Positions 16,508 through 25,401 of a DNA stretch of 64,000 nucleotides are shown one piece after another (the first letter of the stretch is position 1; every line of letters starts with the position of its first letter). The DNA lies in assembly GCF_030283205.1 (NCBI RefSeq), contig NZ_JASNWF010000016.1, positions 1 through 64,000 of the forward strand, given 5' to 3'. The notes beneath the pieces were generated by a model that did not search any database, was not told the DNA's origin, and worked only from the letters and a program-made list of their open reading frames with translations. The translations under genes were made by a program, and so were the position numbers. The stretch is from Actinomadura opuntiae (GTDB lineage: Bacteria > Actinomycetota > Actinomycetes > Streptosporangiales > Streptosporangiaceae).

Positions 16508-17275
16508 ATGCGACACGCGTACCGAACCGCGCTGGTGACCGGCGCGTCCAGCGGGATCGGCGAGAGCTTCGCCCGCATCCTGGCCGCCCGCGGCACCGAC
16601 CTGGTGATCGTGGCCCGCCGCGGCGACCTGCTGGACGGGCTCGCCCGCGAGCTGGTCGAGCGGTACCGGGTCGCGGTCGAGGTGCTGGCCGCCGACCTCA
16701 CCGACCCGGGCCAGCGCGCCGAGATCGAGCGCCGGCTGCGCGCCGAGCCCGTCGAGCTCCTGATCAACAACGCCGGCCACGGCGCCTTTGGAGCGTTCGC
16801 GGAGCTGCCCGTCGAGGACCACCTCCGGCAGCTGGAGCTGAACGTCACCGCGCTGGTGCGGCTCACCCACGCCGCCCTCCCCGGGATGCTCCTGCGCGGA
16901 CGCGGCGGAGTGCTGAACGTCGCGTCCATGGCCGGGTTCACCCCCTCGCCCGGCAGCGCGACCTACGGCGCGACCAAGGCCTACGTCGCGTCCTTCTCCG
17001 AGAGCCTTCACGCGGAGGTCGCGTCCAAGGGCGTGCACGTCACCGCGCTGTGCCCCGGCTTCACCCGCACCGAGGACGACGCGCCGACCAGCCTGCTGTG
17101 GCTGCGCCGCGACGACGTGGCCAGGGCGGGACTGGACGCGGTGTCGGCCGGACGCGCGCTCTCCGTGCCCGGCGTCCAGTACAAGGCGGCGCTGCCCGCG
17201 CTGAAGCTCGTCCCGCGCCCCCTGCTCAGGGCCGCGGTGAACCGGATGTGGCACCAGGCGGCCGACACGCAGTGA
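16508..17275 (+). CDS. Short-chain dehydrogenase/reductase
   Basis: 255 residues, classical SDR: cofactor motif TGASSGIGESFA, NNAG at INNAGHGAFG, catalytic Ser in VLNVASMAGF and YxxxK in YGATKAYVASFSESL; the active site is complete. The closest pattern is the DltE/YqjQ subgroup acting on acyl or steroid-like substrates; substrate unknown. A TAGCAT hexamer at 16494-16499 ends 8 nt before the ATG and no ribosome site is present, suggesting a leaderless mRNA. Confidence 0.9.
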   Translation: MRHAYRTALVTGASSGIGESFARILAARGTDLVIVARRGDLLDGLARELVERYRVAVEVLAADLTDPGQRAEIERRLRAEPVELLINNAGHGAFGAFAELPVEDHLRQLELNVTALVRLTHAALPGMLLRGRGGVLNVASMAGFTPSPGSATYGATKAYVASFSESLHAEVASKGVHVTALCPGFTRTEDDAPTSLLWLRRDDVARAGLDAVSAGRALSVPGVQYKAALPALKLVPRPLLRAAVNRMWHQAADTQ

Positions 17276-17375
17276 CAAAAACGGACCACCGGTTTCGCTC
17301 AGATCTACAAAACACTCCCGGGGCGGATTGTCACGGGGGTGACTTGACGCGGGTCGTGCCGACTGGCGACCATCG

Positions 17376-17395
17376 AACCTACGCTTGAGTAGGTT
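17376..17395. promoter_or_regulatory. Palindromic operator upstream of the acyl-ACP desaturase
   Basis: AACCTAC-GCTTGA-GTAGGTT, perfect 7-bp arms with a 6-bp spacer, 84 bp before the desaturase ATG. TetR-family regulators of fatty-acid desaturation bind palindromes of this size. The regulator itself is not in the window. Confidence 0.6.
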
Positions 17396-17479
17396 AGAAC
17401 GGCCTGCTGGGCGCCCCACTCCGTGCCGCGGGCGCGGCGGCACCGTCCGGCATCCCGACACGTCCAGCGAAGGAAGCGC

Positions 17480-18430
17480 ATGTCCGTGACCCCCGAAGAG
17501 AAGTTCCAGACCGAACTCCTGCTCGACCTCGAGCCGGTGGTCGAGAAGGAGCTCGACCGGCACATGTCCATGGCCAAGGAGTGGTTCCCGCACCAGTACG
17601 TGCCGTGGAGCGAGGGCCGCGACTTCGACGGTCCGCTGGACGGCGAGCCGTGGTCGATCGAGCAGTCGAAGGTGACCCCGGAGGCGCGCGAGGCGCTCAT
17701 CGTCAACCTGCTCACCGAGGACAACCTGCCCGGCTACCACCGGGCCATCGCCACCGTCTTCGGCCGCGAGGGCGCCTGGGGCACCTGGGTCAACCGGTGG
17801 ACGGCCGAGGAGAACCGGCACGGCATCGTCATCCGCGACTACCTCACCGTCACCCGCGCCGTCGACCCGGTCGCGCTCGAGCGGGCCCGGATGCGGCACA
17901 TGGAGGCCGGCTACGAGGCCGACCACGGCGACTCGTTCCTGCACGGAACCGCGTACGTGGCGTTCCAGGAGCTCGCCACCCGCGTGTCGCACCGCAACAC
18001 CGGCCGGGCGTCCGGCGACCCGCTCTGCGAGCAGATGATGGCGCGCGTTGCGGCCGACGAGAACCTGCACATGATCTTCTACCGGAACCTGATGGCCGCC
18101 GCGCTGGAGGCCGCGCCGAACGAGACGATGCGGGCCGTCACCGACGTCGTCAAGTCCTTCCAGATGCCCGGCCACAGCATCGACGGGTTCCTGCGCAAGT
18201 CCGTCGTCATCGCCAACGCCGGCATCTACGACCTGCGCCTGCACCACGACGACGTGCTCAACCCGGTGCTGCGCAAGTGGGGCGTGTTCGACCGCACCGA
18301 CCTGACCGGCGACGGCGACAAGGCCCGCGAGGAGCTCGCCGAGTTCCTGGAGCAGCTCGACGCCGCCGCCACCAAGTTCGAGACCCGCCGCGAAGAGCGC
18401 CGCGCCCGCCAGGAGGCCCGCAAGGGGTGA
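17480..18430 (+). CDS. Acyl-[acyl-carrier-protein] desaturase (DesA type)
   Basis: 316 residues, soluble di-iron desaturase that inserts a cis double bond in acyl-ACP. Iron ligands are visible in the paired motifs TAEENRHGIVIRDYL and AADENLHMIFYRN (E/DENxxH), plus an upstream Glu in LTEDNLPGYH. It resembles mycobacterial DesA1/DesA2, which act in membrane or mycolate lipid synthesis; the product here could be oleate-type fatty acid. ATG at 17480 follows GAAGGAAG. A palindrome at 17376 and a terminator hairpin at 18431 mark it as a single-gene unit. Confidence 0.92.
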   Translation: MSVTPEEKFQTELLLDLEPVVEKELDRHMSMAKEWFPHQYVPWSEGRDFDGPLDGEPWSIEQSKVTPEAREALIVNLLTEDNLPGYHRAIATVFGREGAWGTWVNRWTAEENRHGIVIRDYLTVTRAVDPVALERARMRHMEAGYEADHGDSFLHGTAYVAFQELATRVSHRNTGRASGDPLCEQMMARVAADENLHMIFYRNLMAAALEAAPNETMRAVTDVVKSFQMPGHSIDGFLRKSVVIANAGIYDLRLHHDDVLNPVLRKWGVFDRTDLTGDGDKAREELAEFLEQLDAAATKFETRREERRARQEARKG

Positions 18431-18449
18431 CTCGCCCCCCCGGGGCGAG
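18431..18449 (+). terminator. Hairpin directly after the desaturase
   Basis: CTCGCCCC at 18431-18438 pairs with GGGGCGAG at 18442-18449 across three C residues, immediately after the stop. It separates the desaturase from the kinase array. Confidence 0.55.
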
Positions 18450-18478
18450 GTTCGTGGGGGGTCGCCAGGAACGAGTGG

Positions 18479-19327
18479 GTGATTCCCGGCGTCTCAGTGT
18501 TCATGGGGACTCATCGGCGGCTGGGCGAGTATCGGTTGCTGGACGAGATCGGCCGGGGGAGCACCGCGGTGGTGCATCTGGCCCTGGACTCCCAGGGCCG
18601 CGAGGTCGCGGTGAAGGAGCTGTGCCCGCAGGTCGCGGGCGAGCCGGAGGCGCTGGCGCGGCTGGCCCGCGAGCTGGCCGTGCAGGCGCGCGTGAACAGC
18701 GCCTACGTGGCGCGCCTGCTGGACGGGCGGGTCTCGGCGGAGCGGCCGTACGTGGTGATGCAGTACGTCCCGGGTTGCCCGCTGAACGACCTGGTCCGGG
18801 CGTACGGGCCGCTCGGCGGGGGGCGGCTCGTCCGGTTCGCGCGGCGGCTGGCGCTGGCGCTCGGCGACGTGCACGACGCGGGGGTGCTGCACCGCGACGT
18901 CGCGCCGGGCAACGTGATCGTGCTGGGCGACCGGCCCACGCTGATCGACTTCGGCATCTCCCACCAGGCGGGGATGGAGCAGATCACCCGGCGCGGGATG
19001 GTCGTGGGGACGCCCGCCTACCTGGCGCCGGAGCTGATCGAGGGGGAGCGCGCCACCACCGCGTCGGACGTGTTCTCGTGGGGCGCGAGCGCGGCGTTCG
19101 CGGCGACGGGCCGCCCGCCGTTCGGGCGCGGCTCGCTGCACGGGGTGTGCTTCCGGATCCTGCGCGGCGAGGCCGACCTGGACGGGGTGCCGGAGCCGCT
19201 GCTCGGCGTGGTGCGCCGGGCGCTCGCGCGGGACCCGGCGGCGCGCCCGTCCGCGCGCTGGATCGCGGGCGCGCTCGCGCAAAGTGACGACCCTACCACG
19301 GTCCACGGCCGGTTCGCGGCGGCCTGA
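18479..19327 (+). CDS. Soluble Ser/Thr protein kinase (first gene of kinase array)
   Basis: 282 residues: essentially one bare kinase domain. Gly-loop IGRGSTAVVH, ATP-lysine VAVKEL, catalytic loop HRDVAPGN, metal DFGIS, activation/substrate block GTPAYLAPELIEGE. The loop lysine usually in HRDxKxxN is Ala here, a variation also seen in active bacterial kinases of HRDVSPxN type, so activity is likely but not certain. No membrane segment, linker or sensor domain follows the C-lobe. GTG at 18479 has AGGAA upstream; ATG at 18503 is an alternative that leaves the domain whole. It is the first of four consecutive co-directional kinase genes. Confidence 0.88.
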   Translation: MIPGVSVFMGTHRRLGEYRLLDEIGRGSTAVVHLALDSQGREVAVKELCPQVAGEPEALARLARELAVQARVNSAYVARLLDGRVSAERPYVVMQYVPGCPLNDLVRAYGPLGGGRLVRFARRLALALGDVHDAGVLHRDVAPGNVIVLGDRPTLIDFGISHQAGMEQITRRGMVVGTPAYLAPELIEGERATTASDVFSWGASAAFAATGRPPFGRGSLHGVCFRILRGEADLDGVPEPLLGVVRRALARDPAARPSARWIAGALAQSDDPTTVHGRFAAA

Positions 19328-19380
19328 GATGACCGTTGGATCCTTCCGCCGGGGGCGGCGAAGGTAGGGTTTCGGAAACG

Positions 19381-21300
19381 ATGGAGGGAGCAGTCACGTC
19401 CGGGGACCGTATCGGCCACTACAGCGTGCTCCAGACCCTCGGGGAAGGGGGCATGGGCGTCGTCTACCTCGGCGCCGACCCCGAGGGGCGCAACGTGGCC
19501 ATCAAGGTGCTGCGGCCCGCGGTGGCGGGCGACGCCACGGCGCGCCGCCGGCTGGCCCGCGAGGTCGACTCGATGCGGCGCGTGCACAGCCCCCACGTCG
19601 CGGAGATCCTCGACGCCGACGTCACCGCCGACCAGCCGTACATCGTCACCCAGTACGTGCCCGGCCGCACGCTGGAGGAGGTCGTCGAGGAGAACGGCCC
19701 CATCTACGGGCAGGGCCTGCAGCGGCTGACGGTCGGGCTGGCGTCGGCGCTGTCGGCGATCCACGGCGCCGGGATCGTGCACCGCGACCTCAAGCCCGGC
19801 AACGTGATGATCGTGGACGGCGAGCCGGTCGTCATCGACTTCGGCATCGCGCAGGGCGCGGACGCGACCCGGCTGACCGCCACCGGCATGGTCATCGGCA
19901 CCCCCGGCTACCTCGCCCCGGAGATCATCGAGGGCGAGGACGCGGGCCCGCCGTCCGACGTGCACGCGCTCGCCGGCACCGTCGCCTACGCCGCGACCGG
20001 GCGCCCGCCGTTCGGCTCCGGCACCTTCGAGTCGATCTTCTACAAGATCATGCAGGGCACGCCCGACCTGGACGGCGTGCCGGAGGCGCTGCTGCCGCTG
20101 CTGCGCTCGGCGATGGCCCGCAACCCGGCCGAGCGGCCCACCGCGGTCACGCTCGTGCAGCTGGCGCGGCGCATCCACCTCGAGGCGACGATCACCGACC
20201 AGACGCGGGTCGACCAGCACTACACCCGCCCGGACGGGACGGCCCAGCCGGTCGCCGAGCGGCCGGCCCCCGACCACGCCCGGCAGTTCGCCATGCCGCC
20301 GAGCGAGACCACCGGCCGCACGGAGGGCCGCACCGGCGGGCGCACCGCGACGCCCGCTCCGGCGCCGCTTCCGGCGCCCGCGCCCGTCCCGGCGCAGCCG
20401 AAGGACTTCGTCGGGCAGCTGCCCCCGGCCGCGCCGCCGCCCGTCCCGCCGCCCGCGCCCGGCCCCTACGACGCCGCGCCGCGGTACGGGGCGCAGAACT
20501 ACGGGCAGCAGGGCACCTACCCGCCGTCCGCCTACGGCCCCTACAACCAGCCCACCCAGCCGCCGACCCAGCCGCCGCCGAACGCGTTGCAGCGCGGCCC
20601 GCAGCAGGGCGGCCCCTACGACCCGCGGCAGGACGCGCAGCGCCGCCGTCCCGAGCCCGCCCGCGACGACCGCGACAAGAAGGAGGCCCGCAAGCCCTAC
20701 GGCTGGTACCGGGTCCTCGGCTTCATCGTGCTGGTGGCGCTGCTCGGCTTCGCCAACATCGCGCCGCTGCTCGCGGTCGGCGTCACGATCGTGGGCGTGC
20801 TGGTGCTGCGCAGCGCCGACAAGGCCGCGCAGGGCATGGAGGGCAAGCGGACCCGGCGCGGCCCGCGCTCCGGCGACGTCGTCGCGGCGGCGTTCCGCAC
20901 CCCGCTGCACCTGCCGGGCGCGGTGATGGTCACCGCGCTGCTGTCGGCGCTCAGCGTGTTCGCCGGCCTGGTCCTGCTCGGCGTGCTGATCTTCACCAAG
21001 TCCGACATGACCGCGTCCCGGGCGATCGCGTACTCGGCGATGGCGGTGATCGGGCTGCTGTGCCTGGCGCCGGGCAGCGGCGCGCCGCGCCGGCAGCTGG
21101 CCCGGATCTGGGGCGCGCTGCTCCCGCGCACCGAGGCCGCCCTCGTCGCCGCCCTCATCCTGGGGATCTTCGCGGCCGTGCTGGTCGGCCTCTCCCAGAA
21201 GCAGCCACCCGACACCACCCCGCTGGACGGCATGAGCCAGAACCTGGAGAGCCTGCGCAGCGATGTCCACGACCTCGTCACCGGGTTCCCGTTCGCCTGA
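19381..21300 (+). CDS. Membrane Ser/Thr protein kinase with Pro-rich linker and C-terminal helices
   Basis: 639 residues. Kinase domain about 10-270 with all catalytic residues: GEGGMGVVY, VAIKVL, HRDLKPGN, DFGIA, GTPGYLAPE. Then a ~150-residue Pro/Ala/Gln/Tyr-rich linker, then about five hydrophobic segments from residue ~440 (FIVLVALLGFANIAPLLAV onward) and a short C-terminal tail with an amphipathic stretch (MSQNLESLRSDVHDLV). There are no PASTA repeats, so signals probably enter through the membrane domain. ATG at 19381 lies 10 nt after TAGGGT without a ribosome site, consistent with leaderless transcription. Its C-terminal domain is paralogous to that of the pseudokinase at 23830. The next gene starts inside its 3' end. 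Confidence 0.9.
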   Translation: MEGAVTSGDRIGHYSVLQTLGEGGMGVVYLGADPEGRNVAIKVLRPAVAGDATARRRLAREVDSMRRVHSPHVAEILDADVTADQPYIVTQYVPGRTLEEVVEENGPIYGQGLQRLTVGLASALSAIHGAGIVHRDLKPGNVMIVDGEPVVIDFGIAQGADATRLTATGMVIGTPGYLAPEIIEGEDAGPPSDVHALAGTVAYAATGRPPFGSGTFESIFYKIMQGTPDLDGVPEALLPLLRSAMARNPAERPTAVTLVQLARRIHLEATITDQTRVDQHYTRPDGTAQPVAERPAPDHARQFAMPPSETTGRTEGRTGGRTATPAPAPLPAPAPVPAQPKDFVGQLPPAAPPPVPPPAPGPYDAAPRYGAQNYGQQGTYPPSAYGPYNQPTQPPTQPPPNALQRGPQQGGPYDPRQDAQRRRPEPARDDRDKKEARKPYGWYRVLGFIVLVALLGFANIAPLLAVGVTIVGVLVLRSADKAAQGMEGKRTRRGPRSGDVVAAAFRTPLHLPGAVMVTALLSALSVFAGLVLLGVLIFTKSDMTASRAIAYSAMAVIGLLCLAPGSGAPRRQLARIWGALLPRTEAALVAALILGIFAAVLVGLSQKQPPDTTPLDGMSQNLESLRSDVHDLVTGFPFA

Positions 21301-23779
21301 CGGAGCCTGGGTCCCCCCGCCGCCAGGGCCGACCGGGCCGCCCGACGGCCCGCCGCCGTTCGCGGCCGCCCCCGCCCCCGCGCCGCCGCTCCCGCAGGAC
21401 GCCCTCCCGGCCGACGACCCGCGGCGCGCCGACCCGCCGGTGGACGGGGAGCGGGCCGAGATGATCGGCCCGTACCGGCCGGTGGAGCTGATCGGCTCCG
21501 GCGGCATGGGGCAGGTGTTCCGCGCCCGCGACCCGCGCGGCGGGACGTTCGCCGTCAAGACCCTGCACCCGCACCTGGTCGACGCCGGCGACTCGCGGGC
21601 CCGGCTGCGCCGCGAGGTCGAGACGATGGGCCGCGTCACCAGCCCCCGCGTCGCCGAGGTCGTCGAGTTCGACGTCGACGCCCGCGTCCCCTACATCGTC
21701 ACCCGGTACGTCGAGGGGCGGCCGCTCCTGGACGAGGTCCGCGGCGGCGGCGCGATCACCGGCGCGGCGCTGTGGCGGATCGCGGTCGGCACGGCCGAGG
21801 CGCTGGAAGCGGTGCACCGGGCGGGGGTCGTGCACCGCGACATCAAGCCCGGCAACGTGCTGCTGGAGGCCGGCGAACCGGTCGTGATCGACTTCGGCAT
21901 CTCGCAGGGCGTCGACGACACCCGGCTCACCCACACCGGCGGCGGGCGGTCCGGTACCTGGCGGTATCTCGCGCCCGAGCTGCTGGAGGGCGCGGACGCG
22001 GGCCCGCCCGCCGACGTGTTCGCCTGGGCCGCGACCATCGCGTTCGCGGCGACCGGCGTCGACCTGTACGACGCGCCGAACGACGCGGCGGTCTGCGTCC
22101 GGATCATCCGCGGCGACCACGACCTGAGCGGCGTCCCCGACGAGTTGCGCCCCCTGCTGGCCGACGCGCTCGCCGCCGATCCGTCCGCCCGCCCGTCCGC
22201 GGAGGCGCTGGTGCGGCGGCTGCGGGCGCTGCGCCCCGACTCGGCCGGGCTGCGGGTGTCCAGCGGCAGCGGCCCCGCCGTGTCCACCGGGGGACGCATG
22301 CCGGACGGGCGGCCCCGCCCGCTCGCGCCGATCGGCCCGTACCGTCCGCTGCAGCGGCTCGGGCGCGGCGGCATGGGCGACGTCTTCCTCGCCCGCGCCG
22401 ACGACGGCCGGATGATCGCGATCAAGACGCTGCACCCGTTCCTGCCCGCCGAGTTCCAGGCCAAGGACCGGCTGCGCCGCGAGGTCGAGGCGATGCGCCG
22501 GATCCGCAGCCGCAACGTCGTCGAGCTCGTCGACCACGACGTGGACGGCGAACCGCCCTACATCGTCACCCACTACGTCGAGGGCACCTCGCTGCTGGAG
22601 ACGGTCAAGGGCCGCGGCCCGCTGCCCCGCGACGGGCTGCTCCGGCTGGCCGGCGGCCTGGCCAACGCGCTCGCCGCCGTGCACGAGGCCGAGAGCGTCC
22701 ACCGCGACGTCAACCCGGGCAACGTGATGCTGGTGGCGGGCGAGCCGATCCTGATCGACTTCGGCATCGCCTATCTCTCCGGCGCGTCGCGGCTGACCCA
22801 GGGCCCCGTCGGCACGCCCGGCTACGTCTCGCCCGAGGTGCTGGAGGGCAAACCCGCCGGCCCGCCCACCGACGTGTTCGGCTGGGCCGCGACGATCGCC
22901 TACGCCGCGACCGGGCGCCGCACCTACGAGGCGACGAGCCCGGCGGCGTTCGTCCGGCGCGTCCTGACCGGATGGCCGGACCTCGCCGGGATCGACCCCG
23001 ACCTGCGCGAGGTGCTGGAGGACGCGCTCGCCCGCGACCCGGACCTGCGACCGGACGCCGCCGAACTGGCCGCGCGGTTCGCCAACCCCGGCTCGATCGC
23101 GCCCCGGCTGAAGCTCAAGCCCGAGCCGAAACCGGAGCCGCCTCCGCCGCCGCCCGAGCCCGAGCCGCCCGCCGACCGGGTCGTGGCAGGCCGCGCCGCG
23201 TTCGCGCAGGCCGGGTTCGCGCTGACCGTCTCGGTGATCGAGGTGTCGCTCGCCGAGGCCAAGCGGGAGCTCGTCGCCGCCGAACGCAGCCACGCCATCG
23301 GCGGGACCTGGTCGGAGCACACCGCCGGCTACGCCCGCAAGTCGCTCGCCGCCGCCACCCGCGCCGCCCGCGACGCGCAGACCGGCACCGGCGTCCCCGC
23401 CAACGGCCCCCGCCTCGCCGAGATCTACCGCGCCGCGGGCCTGTACGCCCGGCACGCGCAGGGCCTCCTGCAGGGCCATCCGGTGATGCCGGGGCAGCTC
23501 GCCGACGTCCGCCGCGTCGTCGCCCTGCTCGGCACCGCCCGCTTCACCCGCGCCCGGTTCAAGGAGGGCTACGACCCCGCCGAGGTCGACGGCTTCGTCG
23601 GCCGCGTCCGCGCCTGGCTGGTCGGCGACCGCCGCGCCCTCGCCGAGGTGATCGGCGCCGACGACGTCCGCGCCCGCTCCTTCACCCTGCGCCGCCTCCG
23701 CGAGACCTACGACAAGGACGAGGTCGACGCCTTCCTCGCCGCCCTGGAGACCGAACTCCGCCGCACCGGTTACGTGTGA
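21263..23779 (+). CDS. Tandem double Ser/Thr kinase with DivIVA-like C-terminal repeats
   Basis: 838 residues. Pro-rich N-terminus (to ~65); kinase 1 ~67-325 (GSGGMGQVF, FAVKTL, HRDIKPGN, DFGIS, SGTWRYLAPE); kinase 2 ~356-610 (GRGGMGDVF, IAIKTL, HRDVNPGN, DFGIA, GTPGYVSPE). Kinase 2 has Asn in place of the catalytic-loop Lys. A KPEPPPP linker near 615-635 precedes a helical region, then two short repeats: RARFKEGYDPAEVDGFVGRV near 762 and RRLRETYDKDEVDAFLAAL near 810, matching the R/G-Y-D-x-x-E-V-D-x-F-L pattern of DivIVA-type motifs. No membrane segment. ATG at 21263 lies 38 bp inside the upstream gene; ATG at 21461 just before kinase 1 is an alternative. Two kinase domains in one chain is unusual. 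Confidence 0.87.
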   Translation: MSTTSSPGSRSPDGAWVPPPPGPTGPPDGPPPFAAAPAPAPPLPQDALPADDPRRADPPVDGERAEMIGPYRPVELIGSGGMGQVFRARDPRGGTFAVKTLHPHLVDAGDSRARLRREVETMGRVTSPRVAEVVEFDVDARVPYIVTRYVEGRPLLDEVRGGGAITGAALWRIAVGTAEALEAVHRAGVVHRDIKPGNVLLEAGEPVVIDFGISQGVDDTRLTHTGGGRSGTWRYLAPELLEGADAGPPADVFAWAATIAFAATGVDLYDAPNDAAVCVRIIRGDHDLSGVPDELRPLLADALAADPSARPSAEALVRRLRALRPDSAGLRVSSGSGPAVSTGGRMPDGRPRPLAPIGPYRPLQRLGRGGMGDVFLARADDGRMIAIKTLHPFLPAEFQAKDRLRREVEAMRRIRSRNVVELVDHDVDGEPPYIVTHYVEGTSLLETVKGRGPLPRDGLLRLAGGLANALAAVHEAESVHRDVNPGNVMLVAGEPILIDFGIAYLSGASRLTQGPVGTPGYVSPEVLEGKPAGPPTDVFGWAATIAYAATGRRTYEATSPAAFVRRVLTGWPDLAGIDPDLREVLEDALARDPDLRPDAAELAARFANPGSIAPRLKLKPEPKPEPPPPPPEPEPPADRVVAGRAAFAQAGFALTVSVIEVSLAEAKRELVAAERSHAIGGTWSEHTAGYARKSLAAATRAARDAQTGTGVPANGPRLAEIYRAAGLYARHAQGLLQGHPVMPGQLADVRRVVALLGTARFTRARFKEGYDPAEVDGFVGRVRAWLVGDRRALAEVIGADDVRARSFTLRRLRETYDKDEVDAFLAALETELRRTGYV

Positions 23780-23829
23780 GCCCGGAGCGCTGCGGGAGGG
23801 CGGGGGCGGTCGGTAGGGTGGCGGGCCAT

Positions 23830-25125
23830 ATGAGCGGCGAGACGAGCCACCAGGAGCACATCGGTCCGTACCGGCTGCTGACCCGGCTGGGCGGCGGGAC
23901 CGGCGTGCACCGCGCCACCGGGCCGGACGGCCGCGACGTGGCGATCAGGCTGCTGCCGCCGGGCGCCGCGCCCGACATCGAGCGGATGCGCGCGGTGCTC
24001 AGCCCGTACGTGGTGGACGTCCTGGACGGCGAGTCCGGTGTGCGGCGGCCGTACGTGGTGTCGCGGTTCGTGCCGGGGCGTCCGTTGGCGGAGGTCGTCG
24101 CGGAGCAGGGGCCCATGTCCGGCGACGCGCTGCGGCGGATGGCGGTCGGGCTGGCGAAGGCGCTGGCCGCCGTGCACCGGGCGGGGCTCGCCCACGGGGA
24201 GCTGGGGCCCGAGACGGTGCTGGTGGTCGACGGCGCTCCCATCGTGGTGGATTTCGGCCTGTCCGCCGGGGCGCACGGGCCCGGTGACGTGCGCGCGTGG
24301 GCGGCGACGGTGACGTTCGCGGCGACCGGACGGCACGAGGTGCCCTTGGACGCGCTGCCCGCCGATCTGCGTCCGCTGGTGGCGGCGGCCGCGGACGCCG
24401 ATCCGGCGGCCCGGCCCGATGCGGAGCGGTTGGCGGAGGCGGCGTCCCGGCTGGAGGTGCGTCCGGTGCGGGCCGTCCCGGCGCCCGCGCCGCCGGTGGA
24501 GGAGGAGGCCGGGCGGGCGGCGGTGCCCGCGCCGGTCCGGGAGCCGGTGGAGACGACCGCGCGGGCGGCGGACGCGCAGGACCTGGCGGTGGCGCAGGGG
24601 TGGGCGCGGCTGCTCGCGGCGATGGTGGTGGTCATCGGCGTCGGCATCGCGGTGATGATGCCGATCGTCGGGCTGCTGCTGACGCTGGTGGCGGTGACGC
24701 TGCTGCGGGCGGCCATGTCCCGCACGGTGACGGGCTGGGCCGGGGCGCTCGGCCGGACCGCCCTGACCGTTCCCTACGCGGCGGCGCTGACGGCGGCGGT
24801 GCCGCTCGCGCTTGCGGCGGCGTCGGTGATCGGCGGGGAGATCGACTCGCTGGGGGCCTGCGCGTTCGGCGCGGGGGCGGGCGCGGCGGTGCTGTGGACG
24901 GCGCCGGGCGTCAGCGCGCCGCGCCGTCAGCTGGAACGGATGTTCCTGGCGGTCGCCGGCAACCCCCGGCACATCGCGGTCGCGGGCGTGGTGCTCGGGG
25001 TCCTGGCGCTGCTCGCGGTGGTCGGGGCGATGTCGCTGAGGCCGAGCTTCGCGCCGATGTACGGGCTGCAGAGTTCTCTGGAGCGCTCGATCGACCGGCT
25101 GCAGAACGCCATGGACCGGATGTGA
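23830..25125 (+). CDS. Membrane pseudokinase (last gene of kinase array)
   Basis: 431 residues. The N-terminal ~225 residues keep the kinase fold (IGPYRLLTRLGGGTG, VVSRFVPGRPLAEVV, AVGLAKALAAVHRAGLAHG, VDFGLSAG) but the catalytic loop is HGELGPET instead of HRDxKxxN, the ATP-lysine position reads VAIRLL, the Gly-loop is degenerate and the GTxxYxAPE block is missing. Catalysis is therefore very unlikely. A Pro/Ala/Glu linker leads to four or five hydrophobic segments (from ~259) and an amphipathic tail (LQSSLERSIDRLQNAM). The APGVSAPRRQLERMF loop parallels APGSGAPRRQLARIW of the kinase at 19381. ATG follows TAGGGT by 10 nt, so it may have its own leaderless promoter. Confidence 0.86.
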   Translation: MSGETSHQEHIGPYRLLTRLGGGTGVHRATGPDGRDVAIRLLPPGAAPDIERMRAVLSPYVVDVLDGESGVRRPYVVSRFVPGRPLAEVVAEQGPMSGDALRRMAVGLAKALAAVHRAGLAHGELGPETVLVVDGAPIVVDFGLSAGAHGPGDVRAWAATVTFAATGRHEVPLDALPADLRPLVAAAADADPAARPDAERLAEAASRLEVRPVRAVPAPAPPVEEEAGRAAVPAPVREPVETTARAADAQDLAVAQGWARLLAAMVVVIGVGIAVMMPIVGLLLTLVAVTLLRAAMSRTVTGWAGALGRTALTVPYAAALTAAVPLALAAASVIGGEIDSLGACAFGAGAGAAVLWTAPGVSAPRRQLERMFLAVAGNPRHIAVAGVVLGVLALLAVVGAMSLRPSFAPMYGLQSSLERSIDRLQNAMDRM

Positions 25126-25210
25126 GTATGAACTGCGTCACGCGGCCCGCTGGACGGGATCGGACCCGTAAACCCGGCGGTCGCGTGGGTAAGGTCTCAC
25201 GAACTGGGAT

Positions 25211-25238
25211 TTGCCAGTAGGCTACCGATGAGTAACAT
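25211..25238 (+). promoter_or_regulatory. Putative promoter of etfBA
   Basis: TTGCCA at 25211-25216 and TAACAT at 25233-25238, spacer 16 bp, about 160 bp before the etfB start. The long leader between contains no obvious riboswitch. Confidence 0.45.
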
Positions 25239-25401
25239 TTGTCGTGCACGGCCGAACCGGGGACCCGGCTCCGAAGCACGTTCGGGTGTTTGGCAGGCTG
25301 TGACTGCGAAAGCGCATGTCCGCGCCGACCCGTCAGGGGCGGCGCCCCTCTGTCCGCTTACCCCAGCGGCCAACTGAGTGCAGGGAGGTCGGCCACCGGC
25401 C

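Noticed and set aside
21772..25125. Single 1117-codon frame across the tandem kinase and pseudokinase
   Set aside because: Only its last 431 codons show kinase-fold and membrane features; the first part is the tandem-kinase gene read in the wrong frame.
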